Shown here one piece after another: positions 1 through 12,700 of a stretch of 64,000 bases of DNA. The stretch comes from Ciona intestinalis (lineage: Eukaryota > Chordata > Ascidiacea > Phlebobranchia > Cionidae): positions 354,257 through 418,256 of the forward strand of contig NC_020169.2 of assembly GCF_000224145.3 (NCBI RefSeq). The letters are read 5' to 3'. A model generated the notes under the pieces. It was not told where the DNA came from, searched no databases, and saw only the letters and a program-made list of their open reading frames with translations. Each line of letters opens with the position of its first letter. The first letter of the stretch is position 1. The position numbers and the translations under genes are program-made.

Positions 1-3000
1 CTAAAGTACAATATACACGGACATAAGATACGCACTGCTGAGTTCTAAAATAAAAGCGATTTCACGAGTGAGCAACCATGTCCCACGCATAAGATGTTTG
101 AGCGCTGTCGGATTATTTAGAACCGCTTGGGGTTCTTAGAACGACAGAAATATAAGATGAATTGCCGCTCACAATATTAACAAGTGATCAATCTAACTCG
201 GCTGCTAAAAATATCGTATCCATCACATTAAAAGTTGAACTCAGATAAAACGCTTGGACGTTATTGACATATGCGGCCTCTTTGAAAGAATGTGTAATTC
301 CCAAGTTGCCACAAATAATAAACGTAATCACTAACTAAACATTTAAACAAAGAATTAGGTTCTAAATGTACACCATGTGGAGTTTGCGACCGACCTTTTA
401 GCTTCTGGCACATCCATAAAAATTAAGCTTCAATTATGATGTAATGACAAGTGGATAACATTCGAATGTTAGATTCATAAAGTACCATGTTTGAACAAAC
501 AATAGTGTAAAATTCGGAAACCAAAGCGAAACCAGACGCGTATGTAAAGTACAACACTGAAGGTCGTTGTAGATAGCGTAAACCAAAGTGATTGTGAAAC
601 GCGTGACTAGTTTGTTATGAATTGTAAATACAAGAAAAGCGGACTATTATACCTCACAACGAAGAGCCAGCCTTATTTATTTATGCATCAGCATAAATGC
701 TTTTATTCTGTGTGCGTAGCAAAAAGTAGGCCACTTTGCCGGCGCCTCGACGAAATGATTTAACACTCGAATGTTAGAAGTTGTAAACGTGGCATACTTT
801 GGTTGCGTTACTAGTACACGCGCGCAAAATAATAGATTAGTGGCTGCATACAATGAATAGGGGCACGAAACGGTTGGAGTGATATCTAAACAATTAACAG
901 GTGTGGCGGAAGTTTGCACAAAAAATACAGCTAGACGCGTGGGCTGTGCTTAGGTTCACTACATTATACGAATATCCAATCTCCACGAGGGAGTTACATT
1001 TAGAGAAATACACAAAGGGGAATATAAACCGCGGGCCAACTTGGCAACAGGAATGTGCGATTGTAAATTCACGAAACTACCTCACAAAATTCCACACATG
1101 CTTTCATTACTGCTACAACGTTTTTACCCCGACTCAAGGTTAACAATGTTGGAATATAGAAGTTCGTTTAAACGGACAGGAAAAATAATAAACAACCACT
1201 TACTTGCAATAAAAAATAGGCCCAATACAATACGAATGCAGATCATCATGTCTTAGTAGTAAAAACTGCAGCAGCAATGCCTTAATGTAGAAAGTCTGTG
1301 AAAACTAGATTATTCTGTAATAAGATAAGTTAATTAATTGCGTTAATTAATGGAAAATATATACAATTTAGCGGATAACTTTAAAATAAATTAATTAGTT
1401 GAGTAGTTATTTTTCATTGTTTCCTAAACTAAACATTCTGTATTGACGTTGCCCTTCTGTTTACGCGTGCTATAAACTGCTTATGAAGCAATTCCAGCAC
1501 TGTATAAGCCTAACCAATTCTATTTTAGAAGCACGGCGTTGATATGTAGGTACATGTTAAAAATCTACCGCCCGCGGCTCCATCTGATAACAAACATGCA
1601 GTAACTGAAAGTTTACTTTCATTGACGATATAGTACTTTGGGGTAAGACGGGACACCTTTAGCACATAATATCCTAATCGTTCTTTAAACAATTAACAAC
1701 GGTCTATGCCTCTATGGTAGTCGTGGGGTTACGATTTTACAGTTCTTCGATTGTTCTTTGTTTACCATACATTACAGTGTATTGTGTAAGCTGTAAGGTA
1801 AAAGTTATAATTTGTGTTGTGCCACGTCGTACGACACCAGCCCATTACATGAAATTTAATACGTTGGTTGAAATACTAATCGCTAACACAACTTGAAACT
1901 CGCGCAAATGGCTTGAAACAACACGATGACGGGCTTTAGTGTTTCTTCTCTGATACGTTTTGATCGTTTAAGTGCTTTTAAGCAAAGCGAGGCTGGGTCA
2001 ATTAAGGAGAAATACCTTATTGAAACAACTGTATAAAACATTTGCCATGGAATGGCCATAGACGTCACATGAACCTATGGTATCTTATCAACGTCGTATA
2101 AGGAATCTATGTAATCACCAACGCGGTTTAATCAACAAATAGTCAATATTTACTTCGGACAAAGTACTACCTAGGTGGAAAGCGATGCCGCCATCTTCTA
2201 AACAAACAAAAACCTTAGCAGTAAACACCAACTTGTCGAACATGGAATTGCAAATTATTCCGAACATTAATTCAACTAATTTGAATCATACAGCTAACTT
2301 TGCTCACTTAAACTCATGCATTTGACTGAGAAGTTCCTTACACTGGCAACCTTTGTATGTTCTGTCTGCTTTTTACTTTGACTTTAACTATTTATTAGAT
2401 TGCCTTGGGACTGCATGTCACCACTGTGATGATTCCTGCATCTGCGAACCAATTTATGACAAGCTAATGAGAGCAATCAGGAAAGCGTTATACGCAGTAA
2501 TTCACAGCAGCAGCGCCACAAAGGGCGGGGCATCTTCTCAACAACGATGAGAAAAAAGCAAGCGAGTGAGCGACGGAACACGTCCGTGTTGCGCTTCATC
2601 GCATCGCCATTTAGAGTACATTCGCCAACGATTTTTTTCCTCTGCTTTGCGTTTTTCGCTGGTAACTCGCGAGAATGAGTTCGTGAGTAGTGCGTAATCT
2701 GCATTTTCCTTCGACCCGGTGTTTTTCTGAATCGATACGGACCACTTAACACGAGTACATTTAACGCGTTTGTTAACCCCAGTATACCTCGGTTTATTAT
2801 GGGTGTTGTTGCGTTTAAAACGTACAATATGATAATATGACAAAGCCACGGACAAAATGACATCACATACCGCTACATGACAACCATTTTAATAAAAACC
2901 TGGTTTCCTTAGTTAATTGTTTAAAGTATGGGCATTCCATAAAGCTAAATTTGATGATACGAATACAACTTAAAGTGAAAACAGCACGTTGTACCATTCA

Positions 3001-5025
3001 GCATGCTGTTTACACAACCCCACTTAACGTTATCGCCAAGCAAACGATCTAGGAGCAATTTGTTTCGGTATTTGGTGAAATTATATTTGTGAAGTGCTGC
3101 AGCCTGCAGATGAAGCTGCTTTTACGAATACCTATTATTTATTAGTACAACGACTGGTACAATGATAATCAACTAAATTCAGTAATATGACTTACTACAC
3201 AGGCGTGCGCATTATTTATTGTAGCCTGGGGCGACTACATTAGTTGCTCCGTTAAAACTGCAAGTATGGGAAGGCATTTCATTCGCGAATATAATAAGTG
3301 TTCTTACAAATACTATAACCCAAATAGAAGTAGATAATTTTATGCTACAACGGATTCAAGTTAGTTTGTGTTGATAAGTTCCATTGGAACAAACAGGAGT
3401 ATTTTTTATTGAATTGTTTTCAGCAGTTCAGCTACCCTTTTTAACTTTTTTTTATTAACTTTTAATACACTGTGTGACCCGTATATGAGATAATACCTGG
3501 CACACTTGCAACTTTAGACCTTTCGTTCTATTTCAAACACTGGCTTTCATTGAATTACAAAACTCGGTCTACTTAATCATTCTTATCGACTCCGGTGAGG
3601 CAATTGTGAGCTTTCCCGCGTCGCCACGTGACGTCGTTGGATCGCATTGTTCAGTCAGATAGCGATACCGTAGAGCTACAGATTGGATCCAACCGCATTT
3701 TCACTAACAGCATGCTACTATTGTGCACATCTAGGCAAATCGTCGATATACCGTAGGGCGTTGACGATCTTCGAAGCCAATTTGTCACAACGCAGCATCC
3801 TGATCATTTCGAATCCTTTAAGGTTATACTGGATATTTCCTGCACTGTGTACCGTCGACGAATTCGATTTGAAAATCATTCTAAGTAAACAACTTTCTAA
3901 ACTCTTCCAGCTTATTATTGTTGCTGTCATGTACACACTGAGTAATTAAAATAAGACCCTCAAACTATTACCTTCATAAATTTATAATTGCTAGCCGGGA
4001 CAACACAAAACCGGGCAAGACAAAAGTTAATCGATAGCGTAGAAGAGGGAACGTCCTGTAAATCTGTTGTAATCGCCACCGGCTTCAATCAGCAGCTTTC
4101 TAAACTACTTCGCGCCACACTTTCGACGAACGCTTTCGGCTCTCTAAAACTTGCACCAACAGTTTAGTTGTTTAAACTATAATGAACTTTTAGCAAACGA
4201 CTCAACAAGAACGAATGTCCCGGTTAGCGCAGTCAGGTGAATCACACCAAAATGCTAAAATTTCGTCGTGTTGTTTGCGTGGGCGGGAGGCAAATGTAGC
4301 ACCTCATTATTAAGAGTAAAAGTATGTTAATGGTAGTTGCCATTTTGTTATGGTACCATCAACTCCAGTTTTCTTCTATAGTTACTTTAAGCATGTTACA
4401 GATTCGCTGACTTTTTATTTATCAATTTTCTAAGTGTCGTAGAGTTTGTCGAAAATAGGATACAAGTTACATGTCGCACGTGAACTCCTAACCAGTGAAG
4501 CGGTAAGTTTTAACGCAACCCGTGCGTGCTTTGAATTCTCAAACTCTTGACTGCGTCATAACATCGGAATGTTAAGGTGTAAGCCACCGGCGGAATTTTT
4601 CATTAAATTAACTACATAAAGCGGTTACTATGTTTATCTATGTAAACCATCACTTGGCGCATGAACCGTGTGGTATGAACATTATATATGCGGTTGTGTT
4701 ATGACATTACGTTTGTTAACAGTCTATGTACAAGGTAGTTACTAATACTCCCTTTTAAATGTCCCATTAATACTCCTACACATGTCTTTATAAAAAAATA
4801 GGCAGAGATAACCCAATGAAATAAGTTATTAAAGTCTAAATTGAACTTAAGTGTATGAACGCTTAAAATTGAAAATAAGCGTGTAGAAGTGTACCAACTG
4901 ATTATAAAATAGTGGGATAAGACAGGACCCTTAAGCACAAATTGCCCAATACTTTCAAAATCAAAATGTTTATGACGTTTTTTGTGTGATACCACAAATT
5001 AGTACTATGAAAGAATGAATGTTAA

Positions 5026-5320
5026 CTTACCTTGTCCTCGCGTGGCCGGAAAACTACAGTCGTTAAAATACGAAAAATACGGCTGTTCATACACTCGTTC
5101 TAGCTGATGAGCTGCCTTGTATGTTACTTCATGGGTGATCATTTTTTTGTATGTCTAATACATTGGACAACTCATTAGTGACCAATGGGTTGGAGCAATT
5201 GCCGTTAAATGTCTTTCCCAAGGACACATACGCCCACAATGGTAGCAGCGACGAGCCTCGAACCCATTACCTCTAGGTTACAGGCAGGGGCTCAAACCAC
5301 TTTGCCAAAGTGCCGAACAA
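5026..5320 (-). repeat. tRNA-derived SINE-like repeat
   Basis: Read on the minus strand this has a tRNA-like head (a GTGGTTTGAG A-box-like stretch and a GGTTCGAGGC B-box-like stretch). A conserved body follows, with words such as TGGGCGTATGTGTCC and GGCAATTGCTCCAACCCA, and the tail reads GGCCACGCGAGGACAAGG. The same head, body and tail recur in at least ten places in this window. Tunicate genomes are known to carry tRNA-derived SINEs. Assignment to a named family would need a repeat library. Confidence 0.75.
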
Positions 5321-5462
5321 ACATTATACAACTATTCTAAAAAATATACTAAAACACATTATTAGCAATAAACATGTTATTAACACTCCTACAGTAGGTT
5401 ATTGTATGAATTGTTCGAACATCAATTGACAAATATTGTATCCTGAAAACAGATATAAACTT

Positions 5463-5669
5463 GTAATAACAAAACGAAATAGTATTAACTAAAATTAAAG
5501 TGTATATTTCTGCCACAAGTTGGCTATTGCTGCACTGTTTAAGCCACTTCTCATCAAATGTCTCCTGTAATAACAAAACGAAATAGTATTAACTAAAATT
5601 AAAGTGTATATTTCTGCCACAAGTTGGCTATTGCTGCACTGTTTAAGCCACTTCTCATCAAATGTCTCC
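5463..5669. repeat. 104-bp tandem duplication
   Basis: Two nearly identical units of 104 bp lie head to tail, each beginning GTAATAACAAAACG, with the second starting at 5567. The unit shares words with 25850-25950, so the duplication lies inside a decayed copy of the long TIR element. Confidence 0.85.
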
Positions 5670-5960
5670 AAGTGTCTGTGACTGAATTTCGAATATATTT
5701 TTAATATATCTTAGTAATTAAATAGCATAATACATTTGAATAACTCTGGGGTTTAAATTATTGAATTAAAAACAAACCTTCAAAGTTAGGCAATAAAAAC
5801 CTACAAAACTACAATGTGGGAAAAGATAGGACAAAAAAAAGGATTTCATATTAATAGTATTCTGCAACGTGTAGTTAACCTACAAATAACAGCCTGTGCT
5901 AGTTTCTTTGCCACGTAAACTTTTTATATATAATTTCAAAACTTATTTTTTTGTGGATTT
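5670..5960. mobile_element. Decayed copy of the long TIR (mariner-like) element, internal part
   Basis: Positions about 5745-5950 align by eye with 25985-26190. Shared features are the GTGGG(G)AAGATGGGA-like core after ACTACAATG, then a GTAGTTAACCTAC word and a CTAGTTTCTTTGCCA word in the same order and spacing. The terminal repeats are not clear here. Confidence 0.55.
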
Positions 5961-6647
5961 CATCCCTAATTTAAACGATAGGCTTGCCCCCTGTTTTGAC
6001 ATGATTGAACAAGCATTTAATAAGTTCCCTATTATTAGCTCTTTTTAGCTATTGAAAAAGCGTCGTATCCATTTTACACAGAACTTTAATACCTAACAGT
6101 GACGGCCTTTGCCACGCAATTTGTTGGACTGTAAGACTGGTGCAATTTTTGTTCATTTATTATGAAATGGGTACTTTATTTAAAAAAAGTCCTTTCCTTG
6201 CCTACCATATCACTAGTTTCAATGCTCATGATAGAGATTTGTATCCGATTGTAACCGACAGTAAAATTTGTAGTTTGCAATATTTACAATTGTAGTGGCT
6301 CTTAGGGCAAGATACTTAGGGATATTTGTTAATAAAAGTTGCGTCTTGCCATAGCGCACATGAAACACTACACATGGTGTGATGTTCAGGTGAATAAAAA
6401 AATGACCATTATTATTACTTTGATCTTAACATTTTTCCTCAATGCTTCTAACTACTTCCATTTTCCTTTACAAATTAAAACTTTGTAGATGGTATGTTAT
6501 TTATTTACTACACTACTATGGAACGCAATAAGTATTGTTAGTTGAAAAAGGCTTAACGGTAAAAAACTGCAGTAGTCTCAACCAAGATTAGTTATAATAA
6601 ATAGTGCTAACATCTGCCCCATTTTACACAAACTAAATGTTAAAAGC

Positions 6648-6653
6648 TTTATT
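6648..6653 (-). terminator. Polyadenylation signal of the CBS gene
   Basis: The minus strand reads AATAAA about 57 nt downstream of the CBS stop codon at 6710-6712, a normal distance for an animal 3' UTR. Confidence 0.6.
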
Positions 6654-6709
6654 TTATATACATGTTAACTTATACATGTGCATCTACGGAGTATGATATT
6701 AACATACTT

Positions 6710-9700
6710 CTACTTGAGAGTTGCAAGAAAATTCAAAAAGTCGACGCAAGACAAGATTCCAGAGATGTTTTCACCACCTTTTTCTGGATAAATAAATAAA
6801 TTGTAAAAATAATATGCAGAAAAAATGAATAAAATTATTATGTAATAAGACTTTAGGAAAGAGATATTTTTAAACAAATTTTATTTTATATTTTTGACTA
6901 ACTGTTGCATATTGCTCTCTAGCGACACAGGTGTTTGTGCTAGTTAAAAAACAATCAAATATACATTTTGAAAAATGTTGTGAAAAAAATTTATAGGGCA
7001 CTTTAACGACATATGTGGAGTTAAGTTTTGCTAAAATTCTGACAAAAAACAATTTATTATGAATAGCCTATAAATTACAATATAATCGTAAAAAACAACA
7101 TTTATTAGAAGCAAAAGAGGATAATTTACAGAAACACCTGTGTATGTAAAAGTTGCTTCAGAATACCTAAAAAAACTTGTAAAAACAGCCAAGGTTCCTA
7201 AATGGAACTTAAATCGTCCGTTTTAATATATAGTAAAAATGAGTTAATATATAGTCAATTTTGATTTCAATTAAAAACAAACCTGCTCTAACAGATTTCT
7301 TTTGCAATTCCTTAGATGGTGACCCTACGTCTACTAGATCAACTAAAGAAAAAAAAATACTTTAAATATAATGTAAAAATAAGCAACCATAATAATTGTG
7401 TGTAGTGGCACAATGACGAACCAAAACTTAATGCTAAACATTATGTCAACATGTGTCTTCTTTAGGAAAAAGATAACTGACCCAAAAAGATGCATATTAA
7501 TACATTGGGACCTCGTATATAGACACCAGATGTATGACGCCATCACATATGGTGTGTAATAACTAATAATAACTATTAACTAATCATGAGCTGTAAGACT
7601 CAACACAAGTACTGTATTATAACAAGACCCCCCTCCATACAAGAATAAGTGTGATGATAAGGAGTTAATAATAGACCAACTAGTTTCAAGCCTTAGTTTC
7701 TTATCTGTTTACATACATTGTAATGTTGGTCCCATCACAATAGCAAAGTGATCAGTTTCAAAGATTCGAGACAAAGTGGAAAGTTTGTCTTCAATTTGAA
7801 CCTGAAAAACAATGGGTTGAAAAATGCTTTTAATTTGTAATAATACACGCTTACCTTTTTAAACTTTGAATAGAGACACTTAGACACAGGATCCAACCAT
7901 GTAATCTTTCCTGCAGTGAAGTTAGACATCATGTTTCCAACAGTAACTGTTCCATGTACATTTCTATATAATACTACATTAGTGAAAATAGGAAAGCACC
8001 ATGACTCGTTAAATACCCCTTAACCGGGGAACATTTGGTTTGAAACTTAATGCTGCTTTATTGACTTGTGTGCATGAGCTAGATGCTTAATTGCTTTAAC
8101 CTGGTGGTTGGCATTTGGCCATATATAGCTTGGAATCTAATGTTCTTCATTTAAAATGCTGCATGAAAACTATCACCAATAAAGTTGCATAAGGAGTAAT
8201 CATGTGTTGACATAAGGTGCAGGACACTGGTTTATGTCAGAGATAAAACCAAACATTTAACATGTAATAGTGATACTAAAATGCTCGAGATGAACTAGAC
8301 TAGAGTATATATTTACCCAGTAGCATCCACAACTGGCAACTGGTCAAAACCTTGTGCTCTCATGATATCTAGAGCTTCCTGACAACACATCACAGGTGGT
8401 ATGGACACCGGGGAAGCCAAATTCATGTCTCCAACATTCAAGTCCATCCAACTGTTAAGTAAAAATATAAAGGTTCGTTACATTTGGCTAATATATTTAT
8501 GTAACCTATGAAAATAAATTTCATAGTAACTTTGGATCAACTATTCACTAGTGAAACGTTGGTTACAGTAATACTACATTTAATCCTGGTCCATATTTCA
8601 TGTGACACCTTTTGTTTACTAGAATTTTAACGCCATAAAGTCACTTAAAAGAAGAGATATTTATTTTCCGATTAAACAAGGTACCTACAATAAAGAAGTA
8701 ATATTACATTCACAAAACAATTAAAATAAATAAACAAAAAACTCACGGAGCTCCTTTTACTTCTGGTTTATCCTTTGTAATAAAGTTACGTTCAATCATC
8801 CAATCTTCTGTAAGATGTTTTGTCCTAGCGAAGAAATATGTGAAATTATTCCAAACTGCATGACTGGCTCAGCAGCCGTCAGAGACTTTACCATCACCAT
8901 ACTGAATATCACAACACTTAAATGTGTGGCCCAAGTAAAAAATCTTAAAAAGATCTTAAAATTTACTTTAGTAAAACTTAACAGAAGTTTTAGCTTCCCA
9001 AGTTCGAGGTCGAAAGTTGTTTTAAAAAACAAAAATCATTCTCACATGTAGTTTCTGATTGAATCTGGAAGGACTACAACACACTTCTGTCCTTCTTTCA
9101 ATTCCTTAGCAGCTTCAACAGCAATATATGCTGCAGTTCCACTGCTTCCACCTAGTTTTGCATTGTTAAAGAAAGTAAGAACTTTTTTTCATATTTTAAT
9201 GATTCCTTTCGAGTGCAACCCCTGGGTTGATGTGAAACAGTAACAGTGGGTCTTCATTTGATTGGGTTGTCAATTAGAGGTTAAGAAAATCTAATGATCG
9301 GTATTCCGAAAACTAATTTAACGCATGTTTAGACATTGGTTTGCCACTGTTATTAATTTATGGTTGGTATTTACTTAGGCAACACAGCAGAAAGTTGAGA
9401 AACCGTGTCTTACATGGTCAACATACCAGATGTATGTTTGTGTATACAAATGTTAATGTAGAAAATCATTTTGTATGAATTTGTTACTTATGTACATCAA
9501 ATAAATTAACAGCAGGCAAAATAGTTAAGATATATTAACATTGGGAGGTTTGCCTTCACTATTTGCAAACTTTAACACTTTCGGCGCCAATCTACGTATA
9601 TATACGTTTAAGCAACAATGGTTTCGGTGCCATCACACGTATATATACGTTTTAGCATTTTTTCATTGTTACGGGTGCCGCATTGCGTTTAAACTAATAG

Positions 9701-12700
9701 TAAACCACGTATATATACGTGCGCTCGATCTAGGCTGCATTGAGACTAAATGCGAACATCTGCTTTGAGATTACGTTATTTTTGAACAATTAGCTTGTGA
9801 TCCTGCGATCAGCTGTTTCTGACGATTTCAAGTATATTTTACGCAATATTTACTAGTTTACAATGTTTTCACTGCTGCCACTGCTGGAATAATTATGAAT
9901 AATGGTTCAAACTTCAAAGTTTTATAGTCTGATCATTACAATTATGATGTTGTGAAGTTTTGTTTTGTCCAATTCTTATTGTTACGGCTGTGACGAATAG
10001 TAAAGATATGGATAAATTGGTAGTGATGTTATACGTCCACACAAAGGGGATAACATGGATATGTCACTGTTGTTTCTTGGATTCCTGTTGCTTACTGTTG
10101 TATAATTCGCGACTTTCAATTGTAATTCAAAGCTTATTAAAAATTTAATAAAATCCAAAATTCTTGCGGCACCCAGTGTCCGGTTGTTCAAATTAGTGCG
10201 GCGCCGAAAGTGTTAAGCATTGTATGAAAATATAAATCTGGTTGTTGTGATATTTGATCTTAAATATTCAATATCTAGATTCTACAAACTGGGTAATCAC
10301 CAATAGTGATAATATAACTATAATACATTACTGGATTACTCTTTAAATGTTTTGTTGTAACACTTTATTCAAGATAATTACATCACAGTTGCTGAAAATA
10401 AGGTTTCTTACCACACAGTAAACCTTCAGTTCTTATCAACTTCCTTGCCATAAGTAAGGAATCCTTGTCCTTTGATTTATACCATTTATCAATGACTGAC
10501 CTATGCAATAGGAGTTATTTATTGTCTACACAGTTGTTCATGCCCGAGGCTTATTGAGACATTAACTAATTCAAACAAACAAAAACCACAATCCCTCAAC
10601 TACCTAGTTTAGTAGTTTTCTCAAGTTTGAGTTAATTTTTCAGCATACGGCATTTAAAACCTATTGACAGTCCTTTAAATTATGCAATGTGTTAAGGTAC
10701 CTGTCCAGAACAGATGGTATAAAGTCATATCCAATCCCTTCAACTTCATAGTAACTGACATCCGTTTTATTCAGCTCTTCGGGAAGTGCAAGGTCCGAAC
10801 CCTCAGGATCGACTCCAATCACCTTTAAAAATTAGAAAAAATATTAAGAATATTTTTATTGAGAAGGTTTGTTGCAAAGCAAAAAAAGCAAATTTAACAT
10901 TTCGATTGGTGGATGTAGTAAACCTGTAATTATTGGAATATCGATTTGATAATTCGGAACCATAACCATTACTGTGGATAAAGCTTACTACACCTGGCAA
11001 TTCGGACACTTTTCTTTCAGTTTACGACCAATACCAGTGACTGTTCCACCTGTTCCTGCACCAGATACCAGCATATCAATCTGACCTATGTGAGGTAAAA
11101 ATATTAATGACTGGGAGGTACTCATACTATATAAATTTAATTTCTGCTGTTCATTGCAAAACATACTCTTACCTCCACATTGTTTTAAAATTTCTTCAGC
11201 TGTTGTGTCATAGTGGGCCAATGGGTTACCTGGGTTTCGGTACTGAATAAAAATACATTTGTTGTAAATTGTGACATCATGTCAATCTTCAGCGTTATGG
11301 TATAATGTCTAAGTCTTGACAAGTATAACACATGTTTTAACATCCTGCTTTATGTCTAAAATAGCTTTTATTGTTTATACACAGAAGCAAAATTTAAGTA
11401 TTTACTATATTATTAAAAATGAATTTAAAAAAATGAAAAACAAAAATAAATGTTATGAAATATGAAAATACATTTGGGTGACATTATACAACATATAAAC
11501 ACTTAAACAGCGATATGATAAAGCTTTACTTGATCAAGGATAACAGCATTTGGTATTTCACTCTCCAGTTTTTGAGCAACTCTGATGTGAGATTCTGGCA
11601 TGTCAAACCTAGCACTCGTTGGTGTTCGCACAATTTCAGCTCCAAGCGCTTTTAATATGTTCACCTGTCACAAGGTGTACACTTGAGGTCAAATTAAGAT
11701 TTTACTGGCTGTTTATGAAAACTTTGTTAACTATTGTTATTAACCTAACTAATTAATAAGTGTTCGGCACCAACACATCTATGTTAGAATAAAGATGTCT
11801 ATGTCAGAGTTCAATTGGATATAAGTTTAAATTTAATTTCAATTTTGTAAATTTTAATTGTTCATGAACGTTTGGGTAATGAATAATGATACAGAAATAT
11901 TATTCCGCTAATAAATTTTAGGTGTATTTATTAATTTGAACTACAAAGTGCTAAAGTCTATGTTAATATAATTTCCCTATGCAGTACAATACAGAAACAC
12001 CATGCATACATTACCACATATTGACATATCCATATCACAAAGGGTGCTATGGACTTTCACATTGCAATCTAATTATAAATAACATCCATTCAGAAAAAGT
12101 CTTCAGGTGGCATTTGCAATAAACTATTTATATAATATATAAAAATAACTGCAGAAATCCATTAAAATAATATTCTCACCTTTTCTTGGCTCATTTTTTC
12201 TGGCATGACAATTATGCATCGGTATCCCTTTACTGCTGAAGCCAACGCCAAGCCAATTCCTGAAGAAATAAATTAGTAAAAGGTAAACAAATAGAAAAAA
12301 TGAAATAGTATATAGTAGAAAAGAAACAATAAATAATGACATATATAACAACAAATACTGAACATATATGTCCGGCATAGTGGTTAGCGCCCCTGCCTGT
12401 AACCAATAGGTTAATGGGTTCAAGGCTCGCCGCTGCTACCGTTGTGGGCGTATGTGTCCTTGGGCAAGAAACTTAACGTCAATTGCTCCAACCCAGTGGC
12501 AACTAATCAGTNNNNNNNNNNNNNNNNNNNNNNNNNNNNNNNNNNNNNNNNNNNNNNNNNNGTTGTCCAAATTATCAGCCATACATAAAAAAATGAAAAA
12601 AATCTAAAAAAAAAATAATCACCCACAAAGTAACATACATGGTAACTCGTAAGCTGGCACGAGCTTTGGGGTAATGGGCCAAGTCTGGCCTAAATCCCAG

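Larger units (their letters stand above)
1..6709. other. Gene-poor region, no supported gene
   Basis: No open frame here carries a recognisable domain or a chain of phase-compatible exons. The open frames at 2477-2866 and 3683-3949 are short and have open frames on the other strand or in another frame, so I treat them as chance. The stretch contains MITE fragments near 1631-1768 and 4911-4975, a minus-strand SINE-like copy at 5026-5320, a 104-bp tandem duplication at 5463-5669, and a degraded relative of the long TIR element around 5500-5960. A CACGTGACGTCG motif (E-box overlapping a CRE-like site) lies at 3625-3636. Non-coding exons cannot be excluded. Confidence 0.6.

Noticed and set aside
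2477-2866. 129-aa open frame on the minus strand, overlapped by a second 105-aa frame
   Set aside because: Two overlapping frames with no recognisable motif or splice context; most likely chance.
3683-3949. Open frames on both strands of the same segment
   Set aside because: Both translations are without known domains and no neighbouring exon of matching phase was found. Left as unexplained sequence.
9960-10148. Open frames inside the piggyBac-like element as a transposase remnant
   Set aside because: 62-69 aa without DDD-type motifs; the element is non-autonomous.
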